64,000 bases of DNA from Turritopsis dohrnii (GCA_027922465.2 BQMF02000591.1:1-64000), one strand, 5' to 3'; shown: positions 10,030 to 22,490, counted from the stretch's first letter. The notes: generated by a model not told the origin, from the letters alone. Translations and numbers: made by a program.

Positions 10030-12805
10030 GCCAAATAAAACTTTCTCGGGTGGAAAATTCCTAGTTGTTGTTGATTCATTGTGCTTTGCACAATTTTCTG
10101 CATATTACCGGCTTGATTGCAACAAAGACTATTCAGAGATGCAAAATGATAATCAGCCAATAATTTTGAGTGATGCAGTTGTTGAGGAAAATCATGATCA
10201 GACAGCTCTTCCTAAAGTGATATCTTTAATGTCCTCGAAAGAATGTTTGAAATGTAGAAAGGTTAAAAAGGTCTTGCGTTATTATACACCTAACAAGCAT
10301 AGATATCCAGAAAAATATGCACATCATATTTTAATGTTGTTCTATCCCTTTAGGGATGAAGAAAGTGACCTTAAGTCTAATGATACTTATGTTGATAAAC
10401 TAGCAGAGCCGGAGGTTCTGGAGATTGTTAATAGGAATAAAGAGCTATTTGAACCAAACTCTGAACTGGTAGATGTTGCATTAAGAACATATAGGGATGA
10501 TATGATTCTAAACCAAGATTCTCATGCACAGCAGGAAAATGATGAAGTTGTAGAGCTGGTAAATGACATGTTAGATATTAATGAAGATGAATTGGATAAT
10601 GACCAACCGGTTCCAAATGATTTGCCACCAGCATCATTTCAATCAACAGTTATCTCAGATGATGAATTAAACAAAACTATCCAATCTTTGAATAGAAAGC
10701 AACGTGAAAGTTTTGATGTGATATACACATGGGGAAAAAAATTTGTTAAAAACAAAAGGTCTGAACAACCAGAAGTTTTGCAACCCTTACAAATCTTTTT
10801 AACAGCCTCGGGTGGTTGCGGCAAGAGTTACCTAGTTAAATGCTTGTATAATGTTCTTAACAAATTGTTATCTAGAAATGGTGACATTTCTAAAGCAAAA
10901 ATTATGTTATTAGCACCGACAGGTGTTGCAGCAATCAACATTGATGGAACCACTATTCATACAGGACTAGGCATTCCATGTGGTAATTTCATACCATTAA
11001 GTGATAGACAAAGAACAAACTTGAGATTAAAGCTTGAAGAAGTAAGTGTTATTTTCATTGATGAAATATCAATGGTGAGTTCTAAATTACTGTTACAGGT
11101 TCATCAGCGACTCTGTGAAATATTTGGTATGTCTGACCGTATACCATTTGCGAATAAAACGATAATTGTTAGTGGTGATCTATATCAGTTACCGCCTGTA
11201 CTAGCTAAACCAGTCTATTCAACAGATGGATTTATTATTGGCCTTTTAAAATTATGGAGTAATTTTAAACTTGCTGAACTTGATGAAGTAATGAGACAGA
11301 AAGGTGATAACCAATTTATAGATTTGCTGAATAACATTCGTGTTGGCTCATTAAGTTTTGCTGATGAAATGCTAATTAAATCTAGATTTATTTCAGTAGA
11401 CAACGTAGACTATCCGTGGGATGCTTTACACATTTTCGCAGAAAACTCTTTAGTTAATATGCATAATCAGAAAATGCTTGCTTCACTAAATAACCCAGCA
11501 ATTAATGTAGTTGCAATTGATGATTATCCTGAGGGACTCTCTGAAGCTGCTATTGAAAAAATCAGAGGAAAACATGCTAATGAAACTGGAGGTTTAGTGT
11601 ACAATCTCTCCTTAAAAATTGGAGCTCGAGTAATGCTGACAGCAAATGTTGATATTGATGACAGACTTATAAATGGTCAAATTGGTACTGTTAGACACCT
11701 GTCTTTTGTCCGTGGGAAATGTGACTCCATATTTCTACTTTTTGATGACAAAGATGCAGGAATGAAGAGAAAAAATACCTTTGCACAAGGAAATAATTAT
11801 GTTGCAATTGAAAGAACTGAAACCAAATTCAGTTTGTCCAAAAAGAAAACATCAGCGACTGTTACGAGGACACAGTTTCCCTTACTGTTATCTTATGCTT
11901 GTACTGTACATAAAGTGCAGGGTTTATCCCTTGATAAGATTGTTGTTAGTTTTCAATTGAACAGACAAAGAAACTTTCATCCTGGTCAAATGTATGTGGC
12001 ATTCAGCCGTGCAACCTCCCTCAATGGTCTGTTTCTAACAGGAAATTACTCGCCTGCTGCTATTCAAGCGAATGAAAAGTCTCATGCTGAATATCAGCGA
12101 TTGAGAAAAACAGAAAATTTATTGAAATCTAATGAATCGTTTGTAACCACAGACTTTAGCTTTCAGATTGCTCTCCTAAATATAAGATCACTGAAAAAGC
12201 ATGCCTCATCCATAAAGTACTACCAAGAACTTGTGAATGCAGACCTTTTGCTTTTGACAGAAACGCAGCTCACAGATACGTCAGATATAAATGATATTCA
12301 AGAAAACACAAGTTCTTTTTCTCTCATTTTAAATAACAACGTAGATAAGTACAAAAGTTTACTTGTAGCACACAGTGCTAGTGTGAATGTTATGAATGTT
12401 AAACATTGGCCAGGCTTTACCATTTTTCAAGCAAGAAAGATGACTTTTCATGACCGGTGGCTTACTATTTTATTGTTATACCGAAGTCATCAAGCAAGTT
12501 TTAATATTTTCATGAATAAATTGACAACAATATTATGTCAAAATGATCAAATTGATATAGTGATGGGAGATTTCAATATAAACCTTTTGAAAGACAGTAG
12601 ACATAATACAGAATTGCAAAACACTTTGCATGGTTTTACACAAATCATACAACATGCAACACATGTTGATGGTGGCTTGATTGATCATGTTTACATTAGA
12701 AATTCTACGTTGAATGACTTTTCAGTTAAAAGTTTAAAAGTTTGTCTGAACATCTCTGATCATGATGCTGTAATAGTGAGACTGAAAGTTTTGGATGACA
12801 GTTAG
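9968..12805 (+). CDS. Helentron helicase plus EEP endonuclease, C-terminal ORF
   Basis: 945 codons, the longest intact piece. It contains a PIF1-like superfamily 1 helicase: Walker A SGGCGKS (281-287), Walker B VIFIDEISM (361-369), SGDLYQLPPV (402-411), LSYACTVHKVQGLSL (641-655) and YVAFSRA (676-682). After a short linker the EEP nuclease domain starts near 731 with LNIRSL (737-742), TETQL (764-768), MGDFNINL (866-873) and SDHDAVIV (930-937), matching the Asn, Glu, Asp and His positions of AP-endonuclease-like folds. The helicase would unwind the displaced strand; the EEP domain is thought to have come from a LINE. The first about 14 residues are read-through from the wrong frame. Confidence 0.85.
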   Translation: MNFLKIVKMFLKEICSTDVDRPNKTFSGGKFLVVVDSLCFAQFSAYYRLDCNKDYSEMQNDNQPIILSDAVVEENHDQTALPKVISLMSSKECLKCRKVKKVLRYYTPNKHRYPEKYAHHILMLFYPFRDEESDLKSNDTYVDKLAEPEVLEIVNRNKELFEPNSELVDVALRTYRDDMILNQDSHAQQENDEVVELVNDMLDINEDELDNDQPVPNDLPPASFQSTVISDDELNKTIQSLNRKQRESFDVIYTWGKKFVKNKRSEQPEVLQPLQIFLTASGGCGKSYLVKCLYNVLNKLLSRNGDISKAKIMLLAPTGVAAINIDGTTIHTGLGIPCGNFIPLSDRQRTNLRLKLEEVSVIFIDEISMVSSKLLLQVHQRLCEIFGMSDRIPFANKTIIVSGDLYQLPPVLAKPVYSTDGFIIGLLKLWSNFKLAELDEVMRQKGDNQFIDLLNNIRVGSLSFADEMLIKSRFISVDNVDYPWDALHIFAENSLVNMHNQKMLASLNNPAINVVAIDDYPEGLSEAAIEKIRGKHANETGGLVYNLSLKIGARVMLTANVDIDDRLINGQIGTVRHLSFVRGKCDSIFLLFDDKDAGMKRKNTFAQGNNYVAIERTETKFSLSKKKTSATVTRTQFPLLLSYACTVHKVQGLSLDKIVVSFQLNRQRNFHPGQMYVAFSRATSLNGLFLTGNYSPAAIQANEKSHAEYQRLRKTENLLKSNESFVTTDFSFQIALLNIRSLKKHASSIKYYQELVNADLLLLTETQLTDTSDINDIQENTSSFSLILNNNVDKYKSLLVAHSASVNVMNVKHWPGFTIFQARKMTFHDRWLTILLLYRSHQASFNIFMNKLTTILCQNDQIDIVMGDFNINLLKDSRHNTELQNTLHGFTQIIQHATHVDGGLIDHVYIRNSTLNDFSVKSLKVCLNISDHDAVIVRLKVLDDS

Positions 12806-13816
12806 TCTGTTTTTAGAAAGGAGCATGGATGGGATGGGAAAGGGGTGGCTTTTAGGGTACTGGTTGAGTTTGTCTGCCAATTTGAGACACCTTTCATTGA
12901 GAAGTACTAGGAAAGTGTTTGAATGAACAAAACATAAGCTAAACTTAGCTTAACTACCTCGCAGAATTTCTATAAAAGCTTTAAGTGATTTTTCAATGGT
13001 TTTAAACTGGCAGACAAACTGTTAAGTTTTATTGATAATATTGATATCCTTTTTATTGAAATCGTTTATCTATCTATCTATTAAGAAATCAGTTCAGTTG
13101 AATTAACATTCATTTGAGACGTTCCTTTTTATAGTTTTATTTTATTTACATGGATTATAGAGAATTTTAAGTAAAATAGTTATACTGTGCCTGTGATCAT
13201 TTAAAGTTTGATGAAATATGCTTTGCTTTAACAAAAGAAGTACAACCAATCTGATAAAAAGAATATTATGATTTAACATCTTAATAGCCTAAAGTTTGTC
13301 TGAGAGCAGAGTGAATGTAGTCAAACAGTACAGCTTGAAAGAAACTTAACATGTCTTTGACTTCAGAACAATAAATTTTTTTCTATCTACAATTTGCACT
13401 TGTGATGACAGCATTTGAATGTGTTCTGTTTCTTTTTCTGTACTGTAAGATTTTGGGTTTATCATCCATCCTACCATCCATCCATCATCCATGCTCTTAG
13501 TATTGGCACTGATCTGGCATGAGTGATCTGCTTGATTATAGGACTGGCATGCAGAAGCTGCTTGGATACACACTGATATTCAGTCTGTACTTATGGTGTG
13601 TGTGTGTGTGAGTGTGTGTGTGATTTGTTTTAATTTTTGATTTTTTCCACTGTTGAAATCAATTCTTCGTTTTTACAGATAAAAATATCACTTCTATATC
13701 ACTGTTTTTTTAAAAGTCATTGTTAGTATATATTTGTTAATTGACTTGTTAATTTATTCCAGATTGTTGTAATGGTTTTTTTCAAATTTTGATTTGATGA
13801 TGATAATTCCTTGATG
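12806..13816. other. No gene; possible Helentron 3' region
   Basis: Downstream of the Helentron stop codon. It holds a (CTAT)n run at about 13066-13082, ATCC/CATC-rich low-complexity sequence near 13460-13492, and a (TG)n microsatellite at 13593-13621. The element's 3' end is probably here, but no terminal motif could be identified. Confidence 0.4.
13593..13621. repeat. (TG)n microsatellite
   Basis: About 14 TG dinucleotides interrupted by one AG. Confidence 0.9.
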
Positions 13817-14238
13817 TTGAATGCGAATTGGTGATGCTGTACATGAAATGAATATCCATTATCCAGATGACTATGCACATGTACGATATACGTTATAATT
13901 ATGATCTTTTGGACATTTTTGTTAACAATTAACATTCTAACAACAATGTTGTTGCTGTTGCTATACGAAGTCATCAAAACCTCGTTGTCTTATCAACACC
14001 ATCTTTGGTATCTGTTTTTACAAAATCCGCAAAGAGCTAATTAACTCAAGTTTGTGATATTTCGAGATATTATAATTTCTGGAACGCAGATAACAACAAC
14101 AAGTTGATTCAAGATGTTGTTATTATGGTTCATCAATGTTGATTATGAATTGGCGATGATGTACATGAAATGATCGTCCATTATCAAAATGAATTTGTAT
14201 ATTTGACATACACTATTTGCTATAACTTTTGGATGTCA
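13817..14238. repeat. Diverged direct repeat pair of about 100 bp
   Basis: 13817-13917 and 14138-14238 share GTACATGAAATGA, TCCATTATC and TTTTGGA in the same order, at about 70-75 percent similarity by eye. Not coding. Confidence 0.6.
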
Positions 14239-14559
14239 CAAATGAAGGTAAGAACTGTGTTTTACTTTTTTTGTTATATCGATAAAAAGGTTCACGACTT
14301 TAAATTTGATTTCTGGTTATTTTTCAGGTTGAAAAGTTTCAAAAGTGGTGGCAGAATGTAACATATCGCTAAGATTTCCAAGCCTCAAAGTCTCCAAGAA
14401 AATTATATTTTGTATAACATTACAATAACGACATGCCGCATGTATATCTGGATTTGGTAAATCATTTCTTGCTGTATCCGTGAATAACGAAATCAGAATG
14501 AAACGCTACAATGACTGCCTATGGACAACTATTAATTTGATTGTTGTTGTTTTTCACTA

Positions 14560-14695
14560 TAGCTATGTATATTTTACGACAAGGATTTGTCTAAAATTAT
14601 GTGACTTTCCTTGTATATATTGTATGTGTCACAACAAGAATTTGTCTAAAATTATGTGACTTTCCTTGTATGATGATATACTTGTATGTATATTT
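14560..14695. repeat. Direct duplication of about 70 bp
   Basis: TTGTCTAAAATTATGTGACT and the following TTCCTTGTAT occur twice (about 14589 and 14642). No gene is seen between 14240 and 15237. Confidence 0.7.
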
Positions 14696-15237
14696 TGTAT
14701 ATATCTTCTTTACCATCCAATGTGTATTTGATTTTTTCCCGCCTTAAAGTCTGCCGCATAAATCTCCTAACACCAATAAACGCCCTCGGTCTGATTGTTC
14801 GAAACAGGTCAAATTTAGATTATGATGTCTGGTTTTCTTAGAAATTAATTTGTGCGAACACACCGAGTTATCAATGAGATAAGATAACTACGGTATTCTT
14901 GTTAATCTGGCTATCGAGATTTTTCATTAGCAATAAAGCGGATAGTATGGATACGAAATTCGTGAAAGTGTATTTCCCTTGTAATGTGTTTCCTAAAACG
15001 GAATTCTTGCTGGTGCATTTCCGGAAAATAGATGCAAAATAATTCGTGCGCTTCGAAGTTATTTATAAACAACAGTAACATGCTCTCACTCATCATCAAT
15101 ATACATCTGCTTTTTCAAGTTTATAACGCCGTATTCGTTTGGGGAAGTGATACATAGGGTAATTGATGTGCTCAACTGATTCAAAATTTTCGCAACGTTG
15201 GGGAAATATATAGTCGCATTAATGCGAATCTTGTTTT

Positions 15238-15660
15238 TGTATTAGGTTAGATTAGTAGAAATAATTAGTATAATTAGTAATAATTAGTATATTTAATATA
15301 TTTTGTTTCGTTGCAAAAGTTGCTGAGTTGATGGAGAGAACACGTCGACTATATGGCATAGAGATTTCGTCATGTCGAGAAGTTATTCATATGTAACAAT
15401 GTGAGTAGGTTATTACTGAACAAGTCCGCAAAACCAAGTCGCAACCGAATCTTATGTGGTAAATGTTTTTCGTTTATGGCTGCCTCAGAATATAATTTAA
15501 GGTCCACAGATCCCTTGGTAAAGTTTTCAGTGCATTCCCCAAATTAAAATCAATAAACTGGGTTTTGAATTCATGACAACACTTTCTCTGTCTTTTAAAA
15601 TCTATTCTAATTAGCCTTAGGAGACCAACCATCTTCTGCAGCACGGGAAAAGCCTAGGAA
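15238..15660 (+). repeat. Dispersed repeat B, copy 1
   Basis: Nearly collinear with 21985-22490. Shared blocks include TTTTGTTTCGTTGCAAAAGT, TATAATTTAAGGTCCACAGA and, further on, GACCAACCA. Copy 2 has a short duplicated piece around 22190 and an extra segment around 22320-22420. Both are non-coding. An unclassified interspersed element. Confidence 0.7.
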
Positions 15661-15687
15661 AAGAGAGGTCTGAGTTTTAAATTACTG

Positions 15688-16015
15688 TGGAACCTCCTTA
15701 AAGAAGACACTTACGGGACCAGAGATTTTGTCCGCTTTAGAGAGGAAGAAATTCTACTCGTAAGTCGCAACCCATTAGGCAAGCTTGGCTAATGAATAAA
15801 ATAAACCTAATAATAAAAGAACTAGAAAATATTGTAAACAGATGTTTATAAGAAAAAGAAATCAAATACTGAATTTTGATACTCTTATCGAATATTTTTG
15901 GTGTCCGCTTTGAAGAGGTAAATTTTATGGGGAATTGTTGTGCGGGACCTGAAATAATGTCCGCTTTAAGGAGGTGTCCGCTTTAGACTGTTCGCTTTAG
16001 GACGGTTTCTTTTTA
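15688..16015. mobile_element. MITE-like element with GTCCGCTTTA repeats
   Basis: GGAACCTCCTTAAAGAAGAC on the left matches the reverse complement of GTCCGCTTTAAGGAGGTGTCC near 15959-15979 on the right, giving imperfect inverted ends of more than 30 bp. The motif GTCCGCTTTA occurs four times inside. There is no ORF and no clear target duplication. Boundaries are approximate. Confidence 0.45.
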
Positions 16016-16761
16016 AGAGTTTATTAAAAATTCGTCCGGGACTATAATTTCTGTATTTTATGCCTAAATTGTTTATTTGGTGTCCTATTAGTGGATCATC
16101 ACAATGACTAACACACCAAACAAACCAAATTATCTAAGTATGGCCACATAAATGCGAGATTCAAGTTTTGTCGGTCAGAGTAGTAAACCTATAACAGTAA
16201 ACAAAACAACATATACAACACGGTAGACACACACAAATAATCGAGGTGATGAGATCACTTATATGCTCACATAAAACTTTATTAACACACACAAACTAAG
16301 CAGTTCTTCTAAATATGACGATTATCAACAACAAGTTGCTATTAGCAACGTTGCGTAGGCAGCGCTAGCAGTAATGAGCTAGCACTGTTATAATTAGCTT
16401 TTATTAAGCAAGAATCTAGCGTGGGCAAGTAAAAGCAAGATATATAATCATGATGACAGAAACATTAGCCAGAATATTTTGACTATCGGGTTGAAGACAC
16501 ATGCTTCAATTTTTTAAAAAAACGCGTGTGACCACACACACACGCGCGCAATTACAACAACTAGTATCAAACAGTTAGTGCGTATGTGTTTTTTAGTTTG
16601 GACAAATGAAACAACATCACCAGTATAATATATGCATTGTCATAGAGGGCGAGAACGTTTTTAAGGAGAAGTTCATTAGTGGGTGCTGATTAGGAACGGT
16701 TTAACCAAAAGTCGAGGGAAGTGCATTGATATATGCGACAAATTACATTCAGAAGCCTCAT
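16016..16761. repeat. Upstream part of the duplicated TRAF 5' region
   Basis: From about 16440 this matches 54150-54480 (shared: CAAACAGTTAGTGCG, ATAATATATGCATTG, GGGAAGTGCATTGATATATG). The match is interrupted by the elements at 16762 and 19355 and resumes at 20225. There are a CA-rich stretch near 16535 and no ORF of note. Confidence 0.7.
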
Positions 16762-19346
16762 CCCAGCAGGCATTTCAACGTTGTATCAACGTTGTGTTGA
16801 AGTTGATGTCAAACGTTGATTCACAGTTTAAAATGAAACAAAATCCGACGTCAGATTTTCAACGTTGAAACCACGTCAGATTACAACGTTATAGCAACGT
16901 TGAAACAACGTCGAATAACGTTGTTTCAACGTTGTTTCAACGTTGATAATGCTAAAATTCAGATAAAAATAGCTTCGTTTCACTTTATTGTCTGAACTGG
17001 TAGCCGAGTAGATGATTCGTAATTTAATGTTGTTATTGACACAGATTTTCAGTGGATAGCGGCTAACCCAAGGAACTAACCGACACACAAAAAACAATCT
17101 TATTGTCACGCTGAAATTCTTTTGTCTCATTATAAGAACATATTCACAATAATACTTAATTAATATCTTTCCACATCATACAATAACTACTTAAATAAAT
17201 AGATAAAATTTAATCATGTTGTAAGTCGTCGTCGTCGATGTCATTTCCCGCGTCGTCTCCTTCATCATTTGCAGCCTTATCTGAGATGGATTCCCGTGTC
17301 TTTCGGCCTCCACCGTCCATGCAGTCTGGTGCATATTTCAGCTGGTCCATAATCACAAGATGAACCTTTGCTTTGGTAACTTTCTTGAAAGTATCCATTA
17401 CAGCGGCTAAAATAAAAGTACTTTTAAGTGATGCAGTCCAATTCATATGGTCATTCAGATCGATAATTATTTTAACCTTCTCTTATACTTTAAATCAAGT
17501 TAATGAATCTCACTTGTAATCGCATCATATAAATTAGTTTCTTCAAAGGATTCTTTTTTGACCGCCTTACGTTTTTGCCCACTCTTTTCTAAATTGTTCG
17601 ACAGGATTTCGAACAATTTAGAAAAAATAATTATAGCAGACGGTTTCTACTTGTGGTTGCTTTAGAACAAACTGCTGTATTGTTAATCTCCCATTGAATA
17701 TGAAAACCAGCTAAGTAAGTTTAAGTTTTTATGTAGAATTCTATAATCGAAATATTTGTAGCAGAAATTGTTCTCCTCTAAAATTTTCGATCGAAAAATT
17801 TCGATTAAAAGTGACTGTAGTTGTTGTGTTGCGCAAAAAAAATACTCAGTTGTATAATAGGAAATATAAGTCGCATTTCGGTCTCAAAAATTGTAAGGGA
17901 AATCTTATAATTTGACCATGAACATCTTCAATTCATAATAGGTACAAAAAAGTTCTTTTGTGGTGTTAAACTCAATTCTCTCCTGCTTTAAGGACAAAAT
18001 CTACCTGAGTATCAGATTGATGATAGTTATACAATGCAATTATTTAAAATGATATATTTTTCTTATGGTTATCTCTATGTACACGCAATAATAAAATTTC
18101 ACAACTTTATAGGGAAATATTGCATGTTTTTATGAATCCTGTTAAAATTTGATCTAAAATATACACAGTGACGACAACTAAAACACAAAAATTACTGTGG
18201 TGGAATTTTCTTTTTGTAAAAGTTTCTCTACTTCAGGTCTATTCTTCTCAAAATTACAGCAATTTCAAGGTATATTTCCAGTTTTTCTGCTACTTTTTCA
18301 TTAAAATTGCAATATCTCTTGTTCTGAAAAACATTCTTAAGTGTATAAGAATCTTAGTGCAAGCAAATTCAAATTTCAAAAATTCTCTAAAATGTCAAAT
18401 GTTTGTAATCAGATACCACCAACAAAACGTAATTAGTTATAATTAACTAGGATTCATCGATATGGAAAACATATATATACTTTATGTTTTTGTTTTGTGT
18501 TTTCTTTTATTATGAAACACAGCAACCTGCTAAACACCGACAACAATAGCTCTCCTAGCATATTCAACATCAATTTTTAATTTGAAACAAAATTTACAAA
18601 AGATACATACCACACATTCATGGCCTTGCCGCTTGGTGAATCTTTCTGAAGTGCGTGTGCAATTCAATTTCATTGGATTATTTCATGATTTGGCGGGAAA
18701 ACAACCAAAAAACCGCGCGCACCGAAAAGTACATCAACAACCATAAAAACAAAATGTAAAGATATAGAAAGTTAAGGGATAGATGTACAAGCAAAAAATA
18801 TGTCCTTATAGAAATATAGACAATGAAAATGTGATAAAAACAGGAAATGTTTTTTTCAAAAAGAGATCAGCTTGCCTTGCCCTCTTCCACTCATCTTATA
18901 GACACGAAATCTCTACCCTCTCGAAAGTCTTTCAGGGAGTAAAAAGACACAAGTCTTCGACCATGACTAAAATGAATGTTGATCTAACGTTGTTTGATCA
19001 ACATCAGAAAACCGACATTACTTCAACGTTATTCTAATGTCATTTATCCAACGTTAAAATTCCAACTTTACTTCAACGTTATGCTAATGTCATTTATCCA
19101 ACGTTGGAATTCCAACGTTACTTCAACGTTATGCTAATGTCATTTATCCAACGTTGGAATTCCAACGTTACTTCAACGTTATGCTAATGTCATTTATCCA
19201 ACGTTGGAATTCCAACGTTACTTCAACGTTATGCTAATGTTGTTTATCCAACGTTGGAATTCCAACGTTGCCGCAACGTTGTTATAACGTTATCCAACGT
19301 TGCAACTTCCAACCAACGTTGATACAACGTTGAAATGCCTGCTGGG
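16762..19346. mobile_element. Non-autonomous DNA transposon, CCCAGCAGG ends, AT target duplication
   Basis: Starts CCCAGCAGGCATTTCAACGT and ends with its inverse, flanked by AT (16760-16761, 19347-19348). The paralogous sequence near 54480 lacks it, so it has an empty site. Both ends carry arrays of the palindrome-rich word CAACGTTG: loose on the left (16776-16950) and five 50-bp units on the right (about 19020-19270). The interior has only short open frames, including 17210-17446 (-), an Asp-rich 78-codon frame I do not recognise. The 2-bp target duplication and end sequence link it to the element at 28041-31107. Transposase source is unknown. Confidence 0.8.
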
Positions 19347-19354
19347 ATGTTTAA

Positions 19355-20224
19355 GGCGTGAATAAGGGAAAAGCATGATTTTTCATGTCCTTAATTTCAG
19401 TATAAAAATTGTGCATTTCGGTATCAAAGTATGTATTTTTAGAAAAACATGAACTAAATATCAAAATTAATTTGAAATAATAATAATTTCAGGTTTTTGA
19501 GGCCAATAAAATAGGGGTGTGTATCTTACATTTGAAGCTTCATTGTCAAAACGGCTGAAGCTACACTTATACTTTCTGGCGTTTTCAAATCATAAGATGT
19601 CAATGTTAAAACGTTTTTTTTCCCTAAAATTGTGTATTTTTGAAGATATTTTGACTTCTTTTTTACAGCTTTTTTTTTCTATATTTTTATCAAAGTTAAC
19701 TCATAACTCAAGTTCTGTTCATTTTTACGAAAAAAATGAAAAAACGTTTTTAGATCAGTTATTTATCTTGAATTATTGCTAGATTTCCACCTCAAAGCTC
19801 TTTTCGTTCTTACATTGGGGCTTCAAATGTATCAGTCACTTTCTTAAAAAATGAACACGGAGAAAAAGCGTTTTAAAGTTTTTATAGCATTTACAACTAA
19901 ACATGCAGAATATAAGTCATTATTTTGATCTCTGACTTTAACATGAATGACGTGGGTTTATGTTCATTCATTTTTATTTGATAAAAATACAATGGTTAGT
20001 TGTCCTTCGCTAATTATTTTATCCTCAATGAGAGTTCTGGTGCCGCGTATTATTTGATCGTATGTTTTGTTTATTTGATACATGATTAATGAAGTGAAAA
20101 CAAATTTCCTATTTACTTTACCAAAAAAACAATTGCACCATTCTAAAATTCAGGTCATTTTACATCGGATTAGTGAAAAAAATGGAAAAGCAAAATTTGC
20201 AAGAACGTTTACGTTACTCACGCC
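19355..20224. mobile_element. 870-bp DNA transposon with TTAA target duplication
   Basis: Left end GGCGTGAATAAGGG, right end TTACTCACGCC (inverse GGCGTGAGTAA), flanked by TTAA at 19351-19354 and 20225-20228. The paralogous region near 54482 reads ATGTTTAAAAATGTC without it, giving the empty site. TTAA is used by piggyBac and Kolobok elements. No transposase is encoded: the longest frame (19519-19782) has no recognisable domain. Confidence 0.8.
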
Positions 20225-20700
20225 TTAAAAATGTTTCATATTAACACAATTGAAGCGTTTCGATCACTGTCCAGTAATTACTATCAATTAAAATGGTATC
20301 ATTTTGATTAAATCTGTTGTCTATTTGTCGTAATAGTTTCCAAGGGATCACAGTTAGATTTTCATGATAAATGATTGTTCTTTAAAGATTTCAGTATTTG
20401 AGTAAATATTTTAGCTTTCACCTTAATCATGAAAAGAGAATCTTCAGAGAGCTGTTAGTGTTGATGCTCACATTACACAACTCCAACAAAATGGCGATGT
20501 CCAAAGATGTACAAACATTCCGTGGTGAACTAGCATGTGAATCCTGCTACAAGAGTGCAAGGAGGTTTGAATAACAATTGTTTCTCCTAGACTTTTGCAT
20601 TTTTGTGCTTATTATTTAGATCTCTTAAATGTTGTAAAAGAAAAATGGCAAGATATAAAAATTTTTATGTTTTCAATAAGATCATATATATACGTAAGCA
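20225..20700 (+). pseudogene. Duplicate of TRAF-like 5' region, exon 1 with in-frame deletion
   Basis: Matches 54482-55105. The exon-1 copy runs 20491-20564: ATG GCG ATG TCC, then RGELACESCYKSARR, and the donor GAG|GTTTG, as in the copy at 54784. It lacks 60 bp (20 codons, frame kept) that in the other copy hold the first Cys pair CPLC. The following intron sequence is also duplicated to about 20700 and then diverges. No exon 2 follows, so this is a truncated duplicate. Confidence 0.7.
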
Positions 20701-21984
20701 GAAAACAATATTTAACTCTGATAACTACAGTAACCTACGTCTCACGGCCATCAACACTGGTATCGTCCACTGGTTAACCGTCGTATTTTATGGCGTTGAG
20801 GATGGTAAAGTTTAAAAGCGAAAAAGGAGACTTAACAAAGCGGTTGAGTAAGAAAAGATCGTGAGGAACCAAACCGTTCAGCCCACAGATGGCAAAGATA
20901 AGATTCAGAATAGCATTTAGAGTTGGAGGAAGTTTTGCACAGTCAAGGAAGATTTGCAAAAGGTCACAGGCTTTGCAGTCTACTGCTGTGTTGACTCTGT
21001 AAAAATTTCGCTATGTTAATTTCCACTATGTGGGAACTGAAAAGTATTTCGAAGTAGTTCAAACGAAACTTTTTCGCAATTCGTACGTAATTTGTAAGTG
21101 GAAATCCCGCTGAGAAACTAAATCAATTGACGTCATATGCATTTACGCATCAAATACTTGAGTGGTACATTTCCTATGCGACCTTTTCGACAATTCGAAG
21201 AATAGTCGGAAAGGAAGTTTCTTTTCGGTTCCGGCAATAAGAACGGCAGAGCATCGCGCATGTGCATAATTACAGCGATGGAGGGCTATAAAAGAGAAAA
21301 CACACGCTTTATTTATTCTCTGCGATACAGAAACGTACACGTGAGGTAAACTTAACCCACTAATCAACTTTATTTGTTTCCTTTCATGTCACCACAAACG
21401 ACGAGAGAATCAATACCGGAATAAGTGTACAGTGAAAATCGAATAACGTACTTTCGACTAATCAACTGCACAAGTTCCGAAAAGAGAACCGAAGTCGGAA
21501 TACAAGGAAAGCAACCTAACTAACACAAACATTCAAAATACATAAACGATAACGACGATAAAGACCTAAGAAGATGAACTTTAAAATACGACTATGGACG
21601 AATAAAGATTCCATGATACGACGAAACGAATACAATTAATGACAACACACAAAATAAAGTCTCTGTAAAGCTTCGACGGTTCTTATACTTCGAGAACATA
21701 CGGTGCTGCACTGGTTCAAAGGGTATGTTTCTCTCCAAGCGGGAGTTTTGCGCATCCGGCGTACCGTTTCGCCGAGAACGATTATGAAGCCAAGCACAGC
21801 GCAGAGAGTAGATGTCGTCACACGGGCATTTTCGCTAAAAACAGTTTATTCGTGATGGGAAAAACACGAACACTTCACGATGTACGTCCTGTCTCGAGCA
21901 AATACAAATATCCTCCATTAACATATGTCTTGTTTTCACTTATCAGGGAGGGTGGCTTTTATAGGAAAAGACAAGAATCTTATT
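20701..21984. other. No gene recognised
   Basis: Contains a 61-codon minus-strand frame at 20774-20959 whose frame stays open, without an ATG, to about 21000 (CKACDLLQIFLDCAKLPPTL). It might be an exon or transposon remnant but I cannot assign it. Other frames are short. Confidence 0.4.
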
Positions 21985-22490
21985 TTCGTATTAGATAAGA
22001 TTAGGAGAAATAATTAGTATAATTAGTAATAATTAGTATATTTTGCATATTTTGTTTCGTTGCAAAAGTTGCTGAGTTGATGTAGAGAACACGCCGACTA
22101 TGTGGCATAGAGATTCCACCATGGCGAGAAGTTATTCATATGCAACATTGTAAGTAGGTTATTACTGAACAAGATCCACAAGTTGCAACCGAAGTTGCAA
22201 CCGAATCTTATATGATAAATGTTTTTCGGTTTAGGGCTGTCTCAGGATATAATTTAAGGTCCACAGATCCCTTGGTTAAGTTTTCAGTGCATTCCCCAAA
22301 TTAAAATCAATTAACTGGTCCAAATGTGAATAAGTTTGCGAGCCCTTTAAATGAATTTTGCAAGGCTATAAAAGCTCTTTAATCTCTAGGTTTTAAATGT
22401 CAATTTTTCAATTCATGGGATTCATTTTTCTTTTAAAGTCGATTTAAATTAGTCTTAGAAGACCAACCACCTTCTACAGTACAGTGTGTC
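21985..22490 (+). repeat. Dispersed repeat B, copy 2
   Basis: Second copy of the sequence at 15238-15660, same orientation, about 85-90 percent similar by eye, with a short internal duplication of GTTGCAACCGAA near 22185-22205. Confidence 0.7.

Larger units (their letters stand above)
6171..12805 (+). mobile_element. Helentron-type rolling-circle transposon, decayed
   Basis: A run of same-strand coding fragments reads, in order, as one large transposon protein: N-terminal papain-fold-like domain, basic repeat region, DUF6570-like region, Helitron-like N domain with an HVH (HUH) motif, two-tyrosine motif, PIF1 helicase, and endonuclease/exonuclease/phosphatase domain. The Rep-helicase-EEP fusion is the known layout of Helentrons (Helitron2). 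About seven frameshifts break the frame. I could not fix either terminus: there is no obvious TC...CTRR pair, and Helentrons have different ends. The limits given run from the hairpin row to the stop codon. Confidence 0.8.

Noticed and set aside
17210..17446. 78-codon minus-strand frame with an Asp-rich tail inside the CCCAGCAGG element
   Set aside because: Might be a transposase exon remnant, but no motif supports it and it was not given a gene entry.
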